Assembly (NCBI GenBank): GCA_026710545.1
Contig: JAPOQU010000063.1
Span: 1-64,000, forward strand
Source of the DNA: Gammaproteobacteria bacterium
GTDB lineage: Bacteria > Pseudomonadota > Gammaproteobacteria > Eutrophobiales > Eutrophobiaceae
Direction: 5' to 3'
Length of the DNA stretch: 64,000 nucleotides
Below are positions 34,768 to 43,579 of the stretch, piece after piece (position 1 is the stretch's first letter; every line of letters starts with the position of its first letter). Position numbers and translations under genes: made by a program. Under the pieces are notes generated by a model. The model did not search any database and had not been told where the DNA came from. It saw nothing but the letters and a program-made list of their open reading frames with translations.

Positions 34768-37700
34768 GCTGCCGCTCCGCTTTCGGGTCGTAGAATACGG
34801 GAGAGACGATCCTGACCCTGATGTAGCGCCCGTCGCGCAACGCCGCATGTATGACATCGCCCTTGCGGGCGCGCCCGTTGCTGACCAGCGCCAGGGCTAT
34901 GGGCCGGCCGAGGCAGGCACTGTAATAACTGGAGCTGACGTGGCCCAGTTTGGGGATGGGTGGGACGCCGCCCGGTTGTTCTACCAGCTGCGCGCCTTCA
35001 GGCAATATCTCCGTAAGGTGTTTGTTATGACTGGATTCCGGCTTTCGCCGGAACGACGGGCGGGGGGATACCTCCCTGCCATCTTCAATTAACAGGCCGA
35101 CCAGTTGTTTCCGATCCGGGCGTTGGCAGTCGGGCCGCGCCAGGGACCGTTTGCCCAGGAAATCCTTGTCTTTGGACAGCAGCCAGTGCATCCCCAGGTC
35201 CAGCGGAGATACGGAGCCGTCGGTATCCTGGCCGACGATGACAAACCCTTTCTCGGCGCGCAGCACATGCATGGTTTCGGTACCGTAAGGGGTAATGCCG
35301 TAGCGTTCACCGGCCTCCGTCAGGGTCTGCCACAGGGACGGGGCAAAATCGCTTTCCACGTTGATTTCGAAGGCCAGTTCACCGCTGAAACTGACGCGGA
35401 ATACCCGAACGGTGAAGCCTGCCAGGGAGCCGGAGCGCACCGCCATGAAGGGAAAACCGGCCTGGCTGAAGTCAACATCGCCATCCATACCCTGCAACAG
35501 CTTCCTGCTGTCCGGACCGGCCAGGACAATGGTGGACCAGCGTTCCGTTACGGAAGTCAGGTATACCTGTAAATCCGGCCATTCCGTCTGCAACCACTGC
35601 TCCAGCCAGCCCAGTACCCGCGCCGCGCCGCCGGTAGTGGTGGTCAGGTAAAAATGCTGCTCACCCAGGCGCGCCATGACCCCGTCATCCATGACCATGC
35701 CGTCTTCGCCCAGCATGACGCCATAGGCACAGCGTCCGGGCTTCATCCCGGCGACATTATGGGTATAGATACGCTCCAGGAAGGCCGGTGCGTCCGGCCC
35801 CTGCACTTCTATCTTGCCCAGGGTCGAGGCATCCATGATCGCCAGTGACCCGCGCGCGGCGAGACACTCCCGGTTGACCGCGCTGCGCATGTCCTCCCCT
35901 GGCCCGGGATAATACCAGGGACGCAACCATTGACCCACCACCTCAAACTCAGCGCCGGCAGCTTCGTGCCAGTCGTGCAGCGCAGTCTTGCGTACCGGTT
36001 CGTAGAGCGTACCCACGTCGGCGCCGGCACAGGCGCCGAATGTTACGGCCGTGTAAGGCGGCCTGAAGGTGGTCGTGCCGACATCTGCAATGGGTTTGCC
36101 CAGACACTCCGCCAATAATGCCATGCCGTTGATATTTCCCAGCTTGCCCTGGTCGGTACCGAACCCCAGCGCGGTATACCGTTTGACATGCTCCACGTTC
36201 CGGAATCCTTCACTTACCGCCTGGTGCAGGTCCGCCACGGTCGTATCGTTCTGGTAATCGACAAACTGTTTCGGGTAACGATGCGGGGATCGCGGCAAGG
36301 GAACCCGCCATAATGGTTGCAGAGGACGGGCGTCTCCGGTCAGGTCCTGGTTGATCCCGGGTGTGGAAAACGGCGACGCCTCAAACCCGCACGCACGGGC
36401 GGCATCCAGTCCTGCCTGGTTTCCCTCCTGCAGACAGGCATCCAGGGAAAAGGAACCGTTGCACGCCCCCACTGACACATGCTCCTGCCGGGTTGCGCCG
36501 GGCACAAAGCAATTGCGGGCTTCGTCCCAGAGATTTCCGCCACCGGCCTGCGAATGCAGGTGGACGGCCGGATTCCAGCCCCCGGACATGGCGACCAGGT
36601 CACAGTCAAGGTTTATTGCCGTCCCGGCCGGGGTACCAGCGTCTGCCGACAGCGGCACAACTTCCACGGAACGAACCGATTTTCTGCCGGTTACATCGGC
36701 GATGACACAGCCCTGGTATATTTCAACCCCGGACCGGCGCAGGGGTTCGGCAATGGCGCCGGCGCCCTCCACGCGGCAATCAATAATCGCCGCGACGCTC
36801 GCCCCTGCCGATACCAGGTCCAGGGCCGTCCGGTATGCCCCGTCGTTGTTGGTGAAGATCACGCCGCGCCGGCCCGGACATACAGCGTAACGGTGAATAT
36901 AGCCCGATACTGCTGAAGCGAGCATCACCCCCGGACGATCATTGTTCGGAAATACCAGGGGTCGCTCGTGGCTGCCCTGGGCCAGGATGACGCGCCCGGC
37001 CCGAACCCGCCATTCGCGTTGCCGGACCCCGCCTGCGTCCTGTGCCCCCGGGTTATCGCCGTAGCGTTCCAGTATGGTCAGGAAATTATGGTCGTAATAT
37101 CCGAATACCGTGCTGCGGGACAAAAGAGTGACTTCGGGACAGCGCGCGAGCTCCTGCAACACCTTGCGCAACCATTCCGCAGCAGGGTTGCCGTTCAGCC
37201 TGGCCGTGTCGTATAACAGGCTGCCGCCGAACTCGCCCTGTTCATCCGCTATGATGACCCTGGCGCCGCATTTGGCCGCCGCCAACGCCGCCATCAGTCC
37301 TGCCGGCCCGCCTCCTGCCACCAGGACATCACAATGTGCATTGACGTGTTCATAACTGTCCGGGTCGGGCATTTGCGGCGAGGTACCCAGGCCGGAGGCG
37401 CGGCGCAGGTAATGCTCATACCAGCGCCACAGGAAGCGCGGCGCCATGAAGGTCTTGTAGTAAAATCCCGCGCCCAGCAAACGGGCGCAGAAATCGTTGA
37501 CCGCGAGCAGGTCAAAATTGACACAAGGCCAACCCCTGGTCGTAGCTGCGGCCAGGCCGTCGTATAACTCCACTTCGGTGGCGCGCAGTCCGGGTATGGT
37601 ATCGGCGCCGGCGCCTGTCTGCACTATGGCGTTGGGTTCTTCCACGCCTATGCCCATGATGCCCCGCGGACGATGGTACTTGAAGCTGCGGCCGACCATC

Positions 37701-37837
37701 CGGATGCCGTTGGCCAGTAACGCGGAGGCCAGGGTATCACCGGCATAGCCCCGGCAGGTACGGCCGTTAAAACTGAACGTAAGGGGTCGCGCGCGGTCGA
37801 TACGTCCGCCTTCTGGAAGTCGATTAACCTGCTTCAT
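34757..37837 (-). CDS. soxA: Sarcosine oxidase alpha subunit (repeat-encoded insert)
   Basis: 1026-residue catalytic subunit. An N-terminal small domain (FSFNGRTCRGYAGDTLASALL; GRSFKYHRPRGIMG) is followed by a NAD/FAD Rossmann region (VLVAGGGPAGLMAALAAAKCGA, ADEQGEFGG) and a C-terminal GcvT folate domain (about residue 620 onward). The complex oxidises sarcosine to glycine and passes the methyl to tetrahydrofolate or releases formaldehyde plus peroxide. About residues 922-938, reading PRPSFRRKPESSHNKHL, are encoded by a dispersed repeat at 35028-35060 and its flanks, placed between LLIEDG and LPEGAQLVEQ. The reading frame is intact. Order in the operon is B, D, A, G. Confidence 0.92.
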   Translation of the reverse strand: MKQVNRLPEGGRIDRARPLTFSFNGRTCRGYAGDTLASALLANGIRMVGRSFKYHRPRGIMGIGVEEPNAIVQTGAGADTIPGLRATEVELYDGLAAATTRGWPCVNFDLLAVNDFCARLLGAGFYYKTFMAPRFLWRWYEHYLRRASGLGTSPQMPDPDSYEHVNAHCDVLVAGGGPAGLMAALAAAKCGARVIIADEQGEFGGSLLYDTARLNGNPAAEWLRKVLQELARCPEVTLLSRSTVFGYYDHNFLTILERYGDNPGAQDAGGVRQREWRVRAGRVILAQGSHERPLVFPNNDRPGVMLASAVSGYIHRYAVCPGRRGVIFTNNDGAYRTALDLVSAGASVAAIIDCRVEGAGAIAEPLRRSGVEIYQGCVIADVTGRKSVRSVEVVPLSADAGTPAGTAINLDCDLVAMSGGWNPAVHLHSQAGGGNLWDEARNCFVPGATRQEHVSVGACNGSFSLDACLQEGNQAGLDAARACGFEASPFSTPGINQDLTGDARPLQPLWRVPLPRSPHRYPKQFVDYQNDTTVADLHQAVSEGFRNVEHVKRYTALGFGTDQGKLGNINGMALLAECLGKPIADVGTTTFRPPYTAVTFGACAGADVGTLYEPVRKTALHDWHEAAGAEFEVVGQWLRPWYYPGPGEDMRSAVNRECLAARGSLAIMDASTLGKIEVQGPDAPAFLERIYTHNVAGMKPGRCAYGVMLGEDGMVMDDGVMARLGEQHFYLTTTTGGAARVLGWLEQWLQTEWPDLQVYLTSVTERWSTIVLAGPDSRKLLQGMDGDVDFSQAGFPFMAVRSGSLAGFTVRVFRVSFSGELAFEINVESDFAPSLWQTLTEAGERYGITPYGTETMHVLRAEKGFVIVGQDTDGSVSPLDLGMHWLLSKDKDFLGKRSLARPDCQRPDRKQLVGLLIEDGREVSPRPSFRRKPESSHNKHLTEILPEGAQLVEQPGGVPPIPKLGHVSSSYYSACLGRPIALALVSNGRARKGDVIHAALRDGRYIRVRIVSPVFYDPKAERQHAS
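35028..35060. repeat. GGATTCCGGCTTTCGCCGGAA-type repeat inside soxA
   Basis: Hairpin element with stem TTCCGGC/GCCGGAA, read on the minus strand as GTCGTTCCGGCGAAAGCCGG and translated as SFRRKPESS. It belongs to a widespread proteobacterial repeat type normally found between genes. Confidence 0.9.
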
Positions 37838-37840
37838 CCC

Positions 37841-37987
37841 TGTGACTCTCCGGGGACGGACTCTCCGGGGACGGATTTAAATCCGTCCCCAAACCCTCCT
37901 TGTGACTCTCCGGGGACGGATTTAATCCGTCCCCAAACCCTCCTTGTGACTCTCCGGGGACGGATTTAAATCCGTCCCCAAACCCTC
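37841..37987. repeat. Tandem array of palindrome-bearing units between soxD and soxA
   Basis: Three near-complete units of about 43-45 bp plus one truncated unit, each TGTGACTCTCC, a GGGGACGGATTT palindrome, then AAACCCTCCT. The middle unit's palindrome lacks one A. The array fills the whole soxD-soxA spacer and ends only three bases before the soxA start codon region. It would place several stable hairpins in the sox mRNA. Confidence 0.9.
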
Positions 37988-37989
37988 GA

Positions 37990-38241
37990 TCAGGTTGCAT
38001 TTTCCGTAAATTGATAAGTCACGGTATCCCTTTCCAGTACGAACCAGCGGCGGCAGCCGTGCTCATGCACCCATTGTTCCCGGTGCAGGCCCCTGGTATT
38101 ACTGCGCATGAACAGGTAATCCGCCCATTCTTCATCGGTCAGGGCGTCCGGTTCTGCCGGCCGGACAATATCGGCCTCGCCGCCGTAACTGAATTCGCTC
38201 TCGTCGCGCGGGCCGCACCAGGGGCATTTAATCAGCAACAC
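37990..38241 (-). CDS. soxD: Sarcosine oxidase delta subunit
   Basis: 83-residue zinc-binding subunit. The N-terminal CPWCGPRDESEFSYGGEA and the later HEHGCRRWFVLERDT supply the cysteine and histidine metal ligands. EWADYLFMRSNTRG is diagnostic. It lies between soxB and soxA, separated from each by repeat arrays, an arrangement that has stretched an operon whose genes are normally only a few bases apart. Confidence 0.93.
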   Translation of the reverse strand: MLLIKCPWCGPRDESEFSYGGEADIVRPAEPDALTDEEWADYLFMRSNTRGLHREQWVHEHGCRRWFVLERDTVTYQFTENAT

Positions 38242-38261
38242 TTTATTAATAATTAAAAATT

Positions 38262-38281
38262 AAGAATTAGGAATTAGGAAT
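38262..38281. repeat. GGAATTA repeat upstream of soxD
   Basis: AATTAAGAATTAGGAATTAG-type sequence immediately ahead of the soxD start, opposite in orientation to the heptamer array at 38371-38453, so the two could pair across about 90 bases. Confidence 0.7.
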
Positions 38282-38370
38282 GGGTGCCTTCTGGATGTCA
38301 GGATGCCGTAATTGTCATTTTTGCAGGAACCGGAAAGCTGACAAGTTACTACATGTAACCTATTTACTTC

Positions 38371-38453
38371 AATTCCCAATTCCCAATTCCCAATTCCTAA
38401 TTCCTAATTCCTAATTCCTAATTCCTAATTCCTAATTCGTAATTCGTAATTCC
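38371..38453. repeat. Heptanucleotide tandem array (AATTCCY)
   Basis: Nearly twelve contiguous 7-base units: three AATTCCC, six AATTCCT, two AATTCGT and a partial AATTCC. It starts one base beyond the soxB stop codon. The unit length and gradient of variants suggest slippage growth. It is intergenic, so length change would alter soxB-soxD spacing, not a reading frame. Confidence 0.95.
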
Positions 38454-38454
38454 A

Positions 38455-39711
38455 TCAGTGCGCCACTGCAGCGGCGCCGTGCTCGTCTATCAGCGCGCCC
38501 GTGGTGAATCGTTCCAGGCCGAACGGGGCATTCAGTTCGTGGGGCCGGTCCCGGGCTATGGTATGGGCAAACGCCCAGCCGGAGCCGGGCGTGGCCTTGA
38601 AGCCCCCGGTGCCCCAGCCGCAGTTGAAATAGAGACCCTGCAAGGGAGTCTTGCCGATAATCGGGCAGGCGTCCGGCGCCACATCGACGATGCCGCCCCA
38701 TTGGCGCAGCATGCGCACCCGGCTGAAGGCGGGGAACAGTTCAATAATGGCCTGCATGGCATGCTCTATGGTGTGGAAACTGCCGCGCTGGCCGTAACCG
38801 GTGTAGGCATCGATGCCTGCGCCGACGACCAGTTCGCCCTTGTCCGACTGGCTGATATAGCCATGCACGGCGTTCGACATGACCACGGTATCCAGGACCG
38901 GTTTCAGGGGTTCCGACACGTAGGCCTGCAACGGGTGGCTCTCCAGGGGCAGGCGTAAACCCGCCATCTGCGCCAGGACGCTGGCATGGCCGGCGACCAC
39001 AACGCCGATCCGGTCTGCCTCGATGCGTCCGCGACTGCTCTCGACGCCGGTCACCCTGGAACCGTTACGGCAGATACCGGTGACTTCACATTGTTGAATG
39101 ATATCGACGCCCAGGGCGTCGGCGGCGCGGGCAAACCCCCAGGCCACGGCATCGTGGCGGGCAACCCCGGCCCGGCGTTGCAATGAAGCCCCAAGGATGG
39201 GATAACGCGCCCCGGGAGAGATATCGATCATGGGAATGGCTGCCTTGATCCGGGCCGGCATGACCACCTCGGCATCGATCCCGTCCAGGCGGTTGGCGCC
39301 GACCCGCCGTTCGATATCCCGCATGTCCTGCAGGCTGTGACCCATATTATAGACGCCGCGCTGGCTGAACATGACGTTGTAATTCAGGTCCCGGCTCAAC
39401 CCTTCCCAGAGTTTCAACGACTTCTCGTAGAACAGCGCGGCCTCGGTCCACAGGTAATTTGAACGTACTATGGTCGTGTTCCGCCCCGTATTGCCACCGC
39501 CGATCCAGCCCTTCTCCAGCACGGCGACGTTGCGTATCCCGTGTTCTTTTGCCAGGTAATAAGCGGTTGCCAGGCCATGGCCGCCGCCGCCGATTATGAG
39601 CGCGTCATACTTCTTCCGTGGCGCCGGACTGCGCCAGGCCTGCCGCCAGTTCTCATTATGAGAGACGGCATTGCGCAGTAAGGAGAATATGGAATATTTC
39701 TGCCTGGTCAT
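38455..39711 (-). CDS. soxB: Sarcosine oxidase beta subunit
   Basis: 418-residue flavoprotein subunit. It has an FAD-binding motif ([22 protein letters not shown]), [18 protein letters not shown], and [18 protein letters not shown], which holds the histidine thought to carry covalent FMN in this family. C-terminal [20 protein letters not shown] is a strong SoxB signature. It follows the third dimethylglycine dehydrogenase gene by 38 bases and is followed by soxD, soxA and soxG. Confidence 0.94.
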   Translation of the reverse strand: MTRQKYSIFSLLRNAVSHNENWRQAWRSPAPRKKYDALIIGGGGHGLATAYYLAKEHGIRNVAVLEKGWIGGGNTGRNTTIVRSNYLWTEAALFYEKSLKLWEGLSRDLNYNVMFSQRGVYNMGHSLQDMRDIERRVGANRLDGIDAEVVMPARIKAAIPMIDISPGARYPILGASLQRRAGVARHDAVAWGFARAADALGVDIIQQCEVTGICRNGSRVTGVESSRGRIEADRIGVVVAGHASVLAQMAGLRLPLESHPLQAYVSEPLKPVLDTVVMSNAVHGYISQSDKGELVVGAGIDAYTGYGQRGSFHTIEHAMQAIIELFPAFSRVRMLRQWGGIVDVAPDACPIIGKTPLQGLYFNCGWGTGGFKATPGSGWAFAHTIARDRPHELNAPFGLERFTTGALIDEHGAAAVAH

Positions 39712-39749
39712 TCCGGTCCGTTTAACTCATCAAGCGCTGCGGGCTAACA

Positions 39750-42206
39750 TTAGTTATTTGCGTCATTGATGTCCAGCAACCGCTCGTTGCCGGGGTCGAA
39801 CGGACTTTCAGGGATCACAATGGCGCGGTAGTTCCTGTTGAGGATATCGATGTCCATTTCCGTACCTTCTGCCGCGTATTCCGGCCTGACCATGCCCAGC
39901 GCCAGGGATTTGCCGACGCGGAAGCCGAAGCCGCCGCTGGTGGCGCGCCCGATCAGTTCACCGTCCCGGGTCAGGGCATTGTTGCCCAGCGCATCGGCGT
40001 CATCGGTATCCCGGACTTCCAGCGTGACGAGTCTGTGTCCGGGGCCGCGTTCCCGGCCCGCCAGCAGCGCTTCCCGGCCGAGGAAGTCTCCCTTGTCCGG
40101 GTAAACGAAACGGTCCATCGCCGATTCCCAGGCGGAATACTCGATGGATAATTCCGTGCCCACCATGCGGTACGATTTCTCCAGCCGTAACGAATCCATT
40201 GCCCGTATGCCGAAAGGCCGTAGTTCGATGTCCTCACCGGCTGCAAACAAGGCATCGAACAACTCGTTCTGCCGCTCGATGGGGTGGTGCAGTTCCCAGC
40301 CCAGTTCACCTACGTAATTGACCCGCATGGCATGCACTGGTATGCCGCCCATAGCTACCTGCCTGGCGCTCAGAAACGGGAAGCCTTCGTTGGAAAAATC
40401 ATCACTCGACAAGCGTTGCAACAGCGTGCGTGAACGGGGCCCGGCAACGACGAATACGCCGATATCGTCGGTAATGTGTTCATAGTTCACCGAGCCGTCA
40501 GCAGGCATGAACCTGCCGAGGTAATCGTGGTCCAGTCTCTGCCATGCGCCGGCCGAGACCAGGTAGAACGAATCGTCCGCGGCGCGGGTAATGGTGAATT
40601 CCGAATGAATGCCGCCGCGCCGGTTCAGCGCGTGACAAAGCCGTATACGCCCTGCTTTTGACGGCAGCCGGTTTGCAACCATGTAGTCCAGGAACGCTTC
40701 CGCGCCCGGCCCGGATATCCGGCATTTGGCAAAGGCCGTCAAGTCCAGCAACCCCACTGCGCGATTCAGGTGCAACGCCTCCTTCCTGATGCCTGCAAAC
40801 CAGCGCGAACGGCGAAACGACCAGTGATCCTCCTGCGCCATGCCGTCGGTAGCGAACCAGTTGGCCCGCTCCCAGCCGAACTTCTGGCCGAACACGGCGC
40901 CCATCTCCTTGAGACGCCCATAGCAGGGGGCGGTCTTAAGTGGACGTGCCGCCGGCCGCTCCTCATCCGGGTAATGGATGATGAACACATGGGAGTAGGC
41001 TTCCTCATTCTTTTTGACCAGGTAATCCTTGCTGACGTAATCGCCGAAACGGCGCGGCTCGACCCCCAGCATGTCGATTCCCGGTTCACCCTCAACAATC
41101 CATTCCGCCAGTTGCCAACCGGCGCCGCCCGCGGCGGTGATGCCGAAGCTGTGGCCTTCGTTGAGCCAGAAGTTCTTCAGGCCCCAGGCCGGACCGACGA
41201 TGGGGTTGCCGTCCGGGGTGTAGGCGATGGCGCCGTTATAGACCTGCTTGATGCCGCAATCGGCAAAGGCCGGCACCCGGTTCATGGCCGTCTCGATATG
41301 GGGTTCCAGGCGATCGATATCTTCCTGGAAGAGTTCATACTCGGCGGTCTCGTCGGGGCCGTCCAGGTAACAGCAGGGCGCGCCTTTTTCATACGGGCCC
41401 AGGATAAAACCCTGGTTTTCCTCGCGCAGGTACCAGGAGCCGTCTGACTCGCGCAGGACAGCCATCTCAGGCAGGCCCTGCCCGGCCCGGGCGACCAGGT
41501 CGGGGTGGGACTCCGTGACTATGTATTGATGCTCCACCGGCATCACCGGGATATCCAGACCGACCATGGCGCCGGTGCGGCGGGCATAGTTGCCGGTCGC
41601 AGAGACAATATGTTCACAGGTGATATCACCCTTGCTGGTCCTGACCTGCCACTCACCCGAAGCGCTGCGATCAATGCCTTCGACCATGGTATTGCGGTAA
41701 ATTAGCGCACCCCGCGCCCGGGCGCCCTTTGCCAGGGCCTGGGTCAGGTCGGCGGGCTGGATATAGCCGTCTTCCGGATGGAACAGCGCCCCCACCAGTC
41801 CGTCCGTATTGCACAGGGGCCAGATCTCTCCTATTTGTCCCGGTGTCAGGAATTCAATGTTGACGCCGATGGTGCGGGCCGTGGCCGCGTACTGGTAATA
41901 CTCATCCATGCGCTCCCGGTTCATGGCCAGGCGCAGGTTCCCGACCTGTTTGAACCCTACCTGCTGCCCGGTTTCAGCTTCCAGTTCCTGGTACAGGCTC
42001 ACCGAGTACTTGTGGATCTGGCCGACGCTGTAACTCATGTTGAACAGCGGCAGCAGGCCGGCCGCATGCCAGGTGGAACCCGAGGTCAGTTCCGCTTTTT
42101 CCACCAGCACGACGTCTTCCCCCCAGCCTTTCCGGGCCAGGTGATACAGGGTGCTGACACCGACAACACCGCCGCCTATAACCACTACCCGGGCGTGTGT
42201 TTTCAT
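39750..42206 (-). CDS. Dimethylglycine dehydrogenase-like FAD/GcvT protein (paralogue 3)
   Basis: 818-residue protein with VIGGGVVGVS near the N-terminus, GSTWHAAGLLPLFNMSY with the predicted covalent-FAD histidine, and a C-terminal GcvT domain from about residue 430 (YVGELGWELHHPIERQNELFDAL). Direct linkage to soxBDAG, 38 bases upstream, makes dimethylglycine to sarcosine the best functional guess, with sarcosine oxidase taking the product. It is as divergent from the pair at 1441-6377 as they are from each other. All three keep the flavin histidine. Confidence 0.9.
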   Translation of the reverse strand: MKTHARVVVIGGGVVGVSTLYHLARKGWGEDVVLVEKAELTSGSTWHAAGLLPLFNMSYSVGQIHKYSVSLYQELEAETGQQVGFKQVGNLRLAMNRERMDEYYQYAATARTIGVNIEFLTPGQIGEIWPLCNTDGLVGALFHPEDGYIQPADLTQALAKGARARGALIYRNTMVEGIDRSASGEWQVRTSKGDITCEHIVSATGNYARRTGAMVGLDIPVMPVEHQYIVTESHPDLVARAGQGLPEMAVLRESDGSWYLREENQGFILGPYEKGAPCCYLDGPDETAEYELFQEDIDRLEPHIETAMNRVPAFADCGIKQVYNGAIAYTPDGNPIVGPAWGLKNFWLNEGHSFGITAAGGAGWQLAEWIVEGEPGIDMLGVEPRRFGDYVSKDYLVKKNEEAYSHVFIIHYPDEERPAARPLKTAPCYGRLKEMGAVFGQKFGWERANWFATDGMAQEDHWSFRRSRWFAGIRKEALHLNRAVGLLDLTAFAKCRISGPGAEAFLDYMVANRLPSKAGRIRLCHALNRRGGIHSEFTITRAADDSFYLVSAGAWQRLDHDYLGRFMPADGSVNYEHITDDIGVFVVAGPRSRTLLQRLSSDDFSNEGFPFLSARQVAMGGIPVHAMRVNYVGELGWELHHPIERQNELFDALFAAGEDIELRPFGIRAMDSLRLEKSYRMVGTELSIEYSAWESAMDRFVYPDKGDFLGREALLAGRERGPGHRLVTLEVRDTDDADALGNNALTRDGELIGRATSGGFGFRVGKSLALGMVRPEYAAEGTEMDIDILNRNYRAIVIPESPFDPGNERLLDINDANN

Positions 42207-42324
42207 GGTTTTCTACTATTGATGGGAGATGGCAATCAAACACGCATCTTAAGCGGCCGAAGACACGAGCCATTATCCCAGGAACGACCGGGATTAGTCA
42301 AAATACGCCATTGGGAAGATATTT

Positions 42325-42343
42325 GGGGTCAGAGTAAAAATAC
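42325..42343. repeat. Single GGGGTCAGAGTAAAAATAC element
   Basis: One arm of the paired repeat seen intact at 46480-46569, without its partner, in the 225-base spacer upstream of the dimethylglycine dehydrogenase gene. Confidence 0.8.
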
Positions 42344-42394
42344 AGGCGATCTGACAGGTGGTACTTGTTTTAATGACTAACGGAGGGACTCTCC

Positions 42395-42419
42395 GGGGAC
42401 GGATTTCAAATCCGTCCCC
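42395..42419. repeat. 25-bp GGGGACGGATTT palindrome after the cupin gene
   Basis: Complete palindrome preceded by GACTCTCC, the same flank as in the tandem array at 37841-37987. It lies 12 bases downstream of the minus-strand cupin stop. Confidence 0.9.
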
Positions 42420-42431
42420 CTTAGTCCTGCC

Positions 42432-42896
42432 TCAGCCTTGTTTTGCTGCCTGCGCCGCGTCCCAGGCTTCCTGGACAGTCTGCCAGGTCACCAGGGCAAC
42501 GGTATTGCCATCATCGTCAACAAAATTCAGGGGGCCGAGAAACGTCATGTAGAACTCGCTGTCTTCAAGAAAGTTTGTCAACCCATGAAAGGCCTGGCAT
42601 GCCTCATAGCCGTAGGCGGGGGCTTTTACACTGACGCCGCCTTCATCCTCGCCGCCCCGGACTTCCATGTGGCCTTTCGTCAGGAAATATTCGCCGGGAC
42701 CGATATGTACGTGGCTGGCAAAAGACGAGCCTTTCGGGCAATCGTAAATGGCTGCCCAGGAACCCAGTTCGGGCGCCACGTTCAGCAGTTTCCAGCGAAT
42801 ACCGCCCTGGCTCAACGGTCCCGGAAAATCTACCCAATCGACTTCATCAATTTGCACCGAACGGCCGGGGACTGGATCATACTTTTGTGGATTCAT
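42432..42896 (-). CDS. Cupin-domain protein (1)
   Basis: 154-residue single-domain cupin. SHVHIGPGEYFLTKGHMEVRGG gives the first metal-binding motif (two His, one Glu) and YEACQAFHGLTNF the second with its His. An N-terminal extension, IRWKLLNVAPELGSWAAIYDCPKGSSF, precedes it. It resembles cupins related to 2,4'-dihydroxyacetophenone or acetylacetone dioxygenases, but activity is unknown. It groups with a glyoxalase I and a second cupin on the same strand, suggesting handling of a small dicarbonyl or ketone, which is inference. Confidence 0.8.
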   Translation of the reverse strand: MNPQKYDPVPGRSVQIDEVDWVDFPGPLSQGGIRWKLLNVAPELGSWAAIYDCPKGSSFASHVHIGPGEYFLTKGHMEVRGGEDEGGVSVKAPAYGYEACQAFHGLTNFLEDSEFYMTFLGPLNFVDDDGNTVALVTWQTVQEAWDAAQAAKQG

Positions 42897-42932
42897 GCTA
42901 TTACCTCCTCATGTGTCAGGTTTTTTTACTGG

Positions 42933-43469
42933 TTACTGGTTACATAAAGCCGCCGATATTCCTGCTTCCAATATTTCAATCCAGTATCCGTCCGGATCTT
43001 TAATGAAAGCGATACCTTTCATCTTGCCGTCATCCGGCCGCTTGACGAATTCTACCCCTAACTCCTCGAAGCGGCTACAAGCTTGATAAACATCGGGAAC
43101 GGACAGTCCTATATGGCCGTAACCACGCGGGTCATTGTTACCGTTATGGTAACCATCAAATGATTCGTCATTTTCCGTGCCCCAGTTATGGGTCAGTTCC
43201 AGCAACGCTTTCTGCTCGAAAGTATATGCAGTCCTGTCCAGTGGGTTCTGTGGTATCGGATCATCGTCCGGGCGCACGTAACCCATGAAGAACAGCGAAA
43301 ATTCCATTTCGGGGAAGTCCAGTTTCTTGAGCAGGGTCATCCCCAGCACATCCTGGTAAAATGCGAGAGAGCGTTCCGGATCCTTGATCCGCAACATGGT
43401 CTGGTTAAATACGAACCCTTCCGTTTCGTTAGACTGTGTAACTCTCCCCTCCTGTACTGTTCCGCTCAT
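42933..43469 (-). CDS. gloA: Glyoxalase I (lactoylglutathione lyase), long zinc type
   Basis: 178-residue VOC-fold enzyme converting the methylglyoxal-glutathione hemithioacetal to lactoylglutathione. Ligand candidates are Gln23 ([10 protein letters not shown]), Glu in [12 protein letters not shown], His in [11 protein letters not shown] and Glu in YWIEIL. The length and stretches such as [10 protein letters not shown] and [19 protein letters not shown] match the long, Zn-dependent class shared with eukaryotes rather than the short Ni-dependent bacterial class. It lies between two cupin genes on the same strand. Confidence 0.92.
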   Translation of the reverse strand: MSGTVQEGRVTQSNETEGFVFNQTMLRIKDPERSLAFYQDVLGMTLLKKLDFPEMEFSLFFMGYVRPDDDPIPQNPLDRTAYTFEQKALLELTHNWGTENDESFDGYHNGNNDPRGYGHIGLSVPDVYQACSRFEELGVEFVKRPDDGKMKGIAFIKDPDGYWIEILEAGISAALCNQ

Positions 43470-43541
43470 TGCATAAATACCTTTTTTTGGTTTATTTTAT
43501 CTTTATCATATCCTGAATGATTTAATCAATTGAATTCCGGA

Positions 43542-43564
43542 CCCCGGCTTACTGCGTGCCGGGG
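43542..43564. terminator. Hairpin downstream of the second cupin gene
   Basis: Arms CCCCGGC and GCCGGGG with a nine-base loop, 15 bases past the minus-strand stop codon. No U-run follows, so termination is uncertain. Confidence 0.35.
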
Positions 43565-43579
43565 TGGATTGCTCCCGAA

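Noticed and set aside
37841-37987. Possible CRISPR array or attenuator between soxD and soxA
   Set aside because: The units are contiguous without unique spacers, and the palindrome is the same dispersed element seen across the window; no leader peptide is present.
38371-38453. CRISPR-like appearance of a regular repeat array
   Set aside because: Units are seven bases with no spacers and there are no cas genes; it is a simple satellite.
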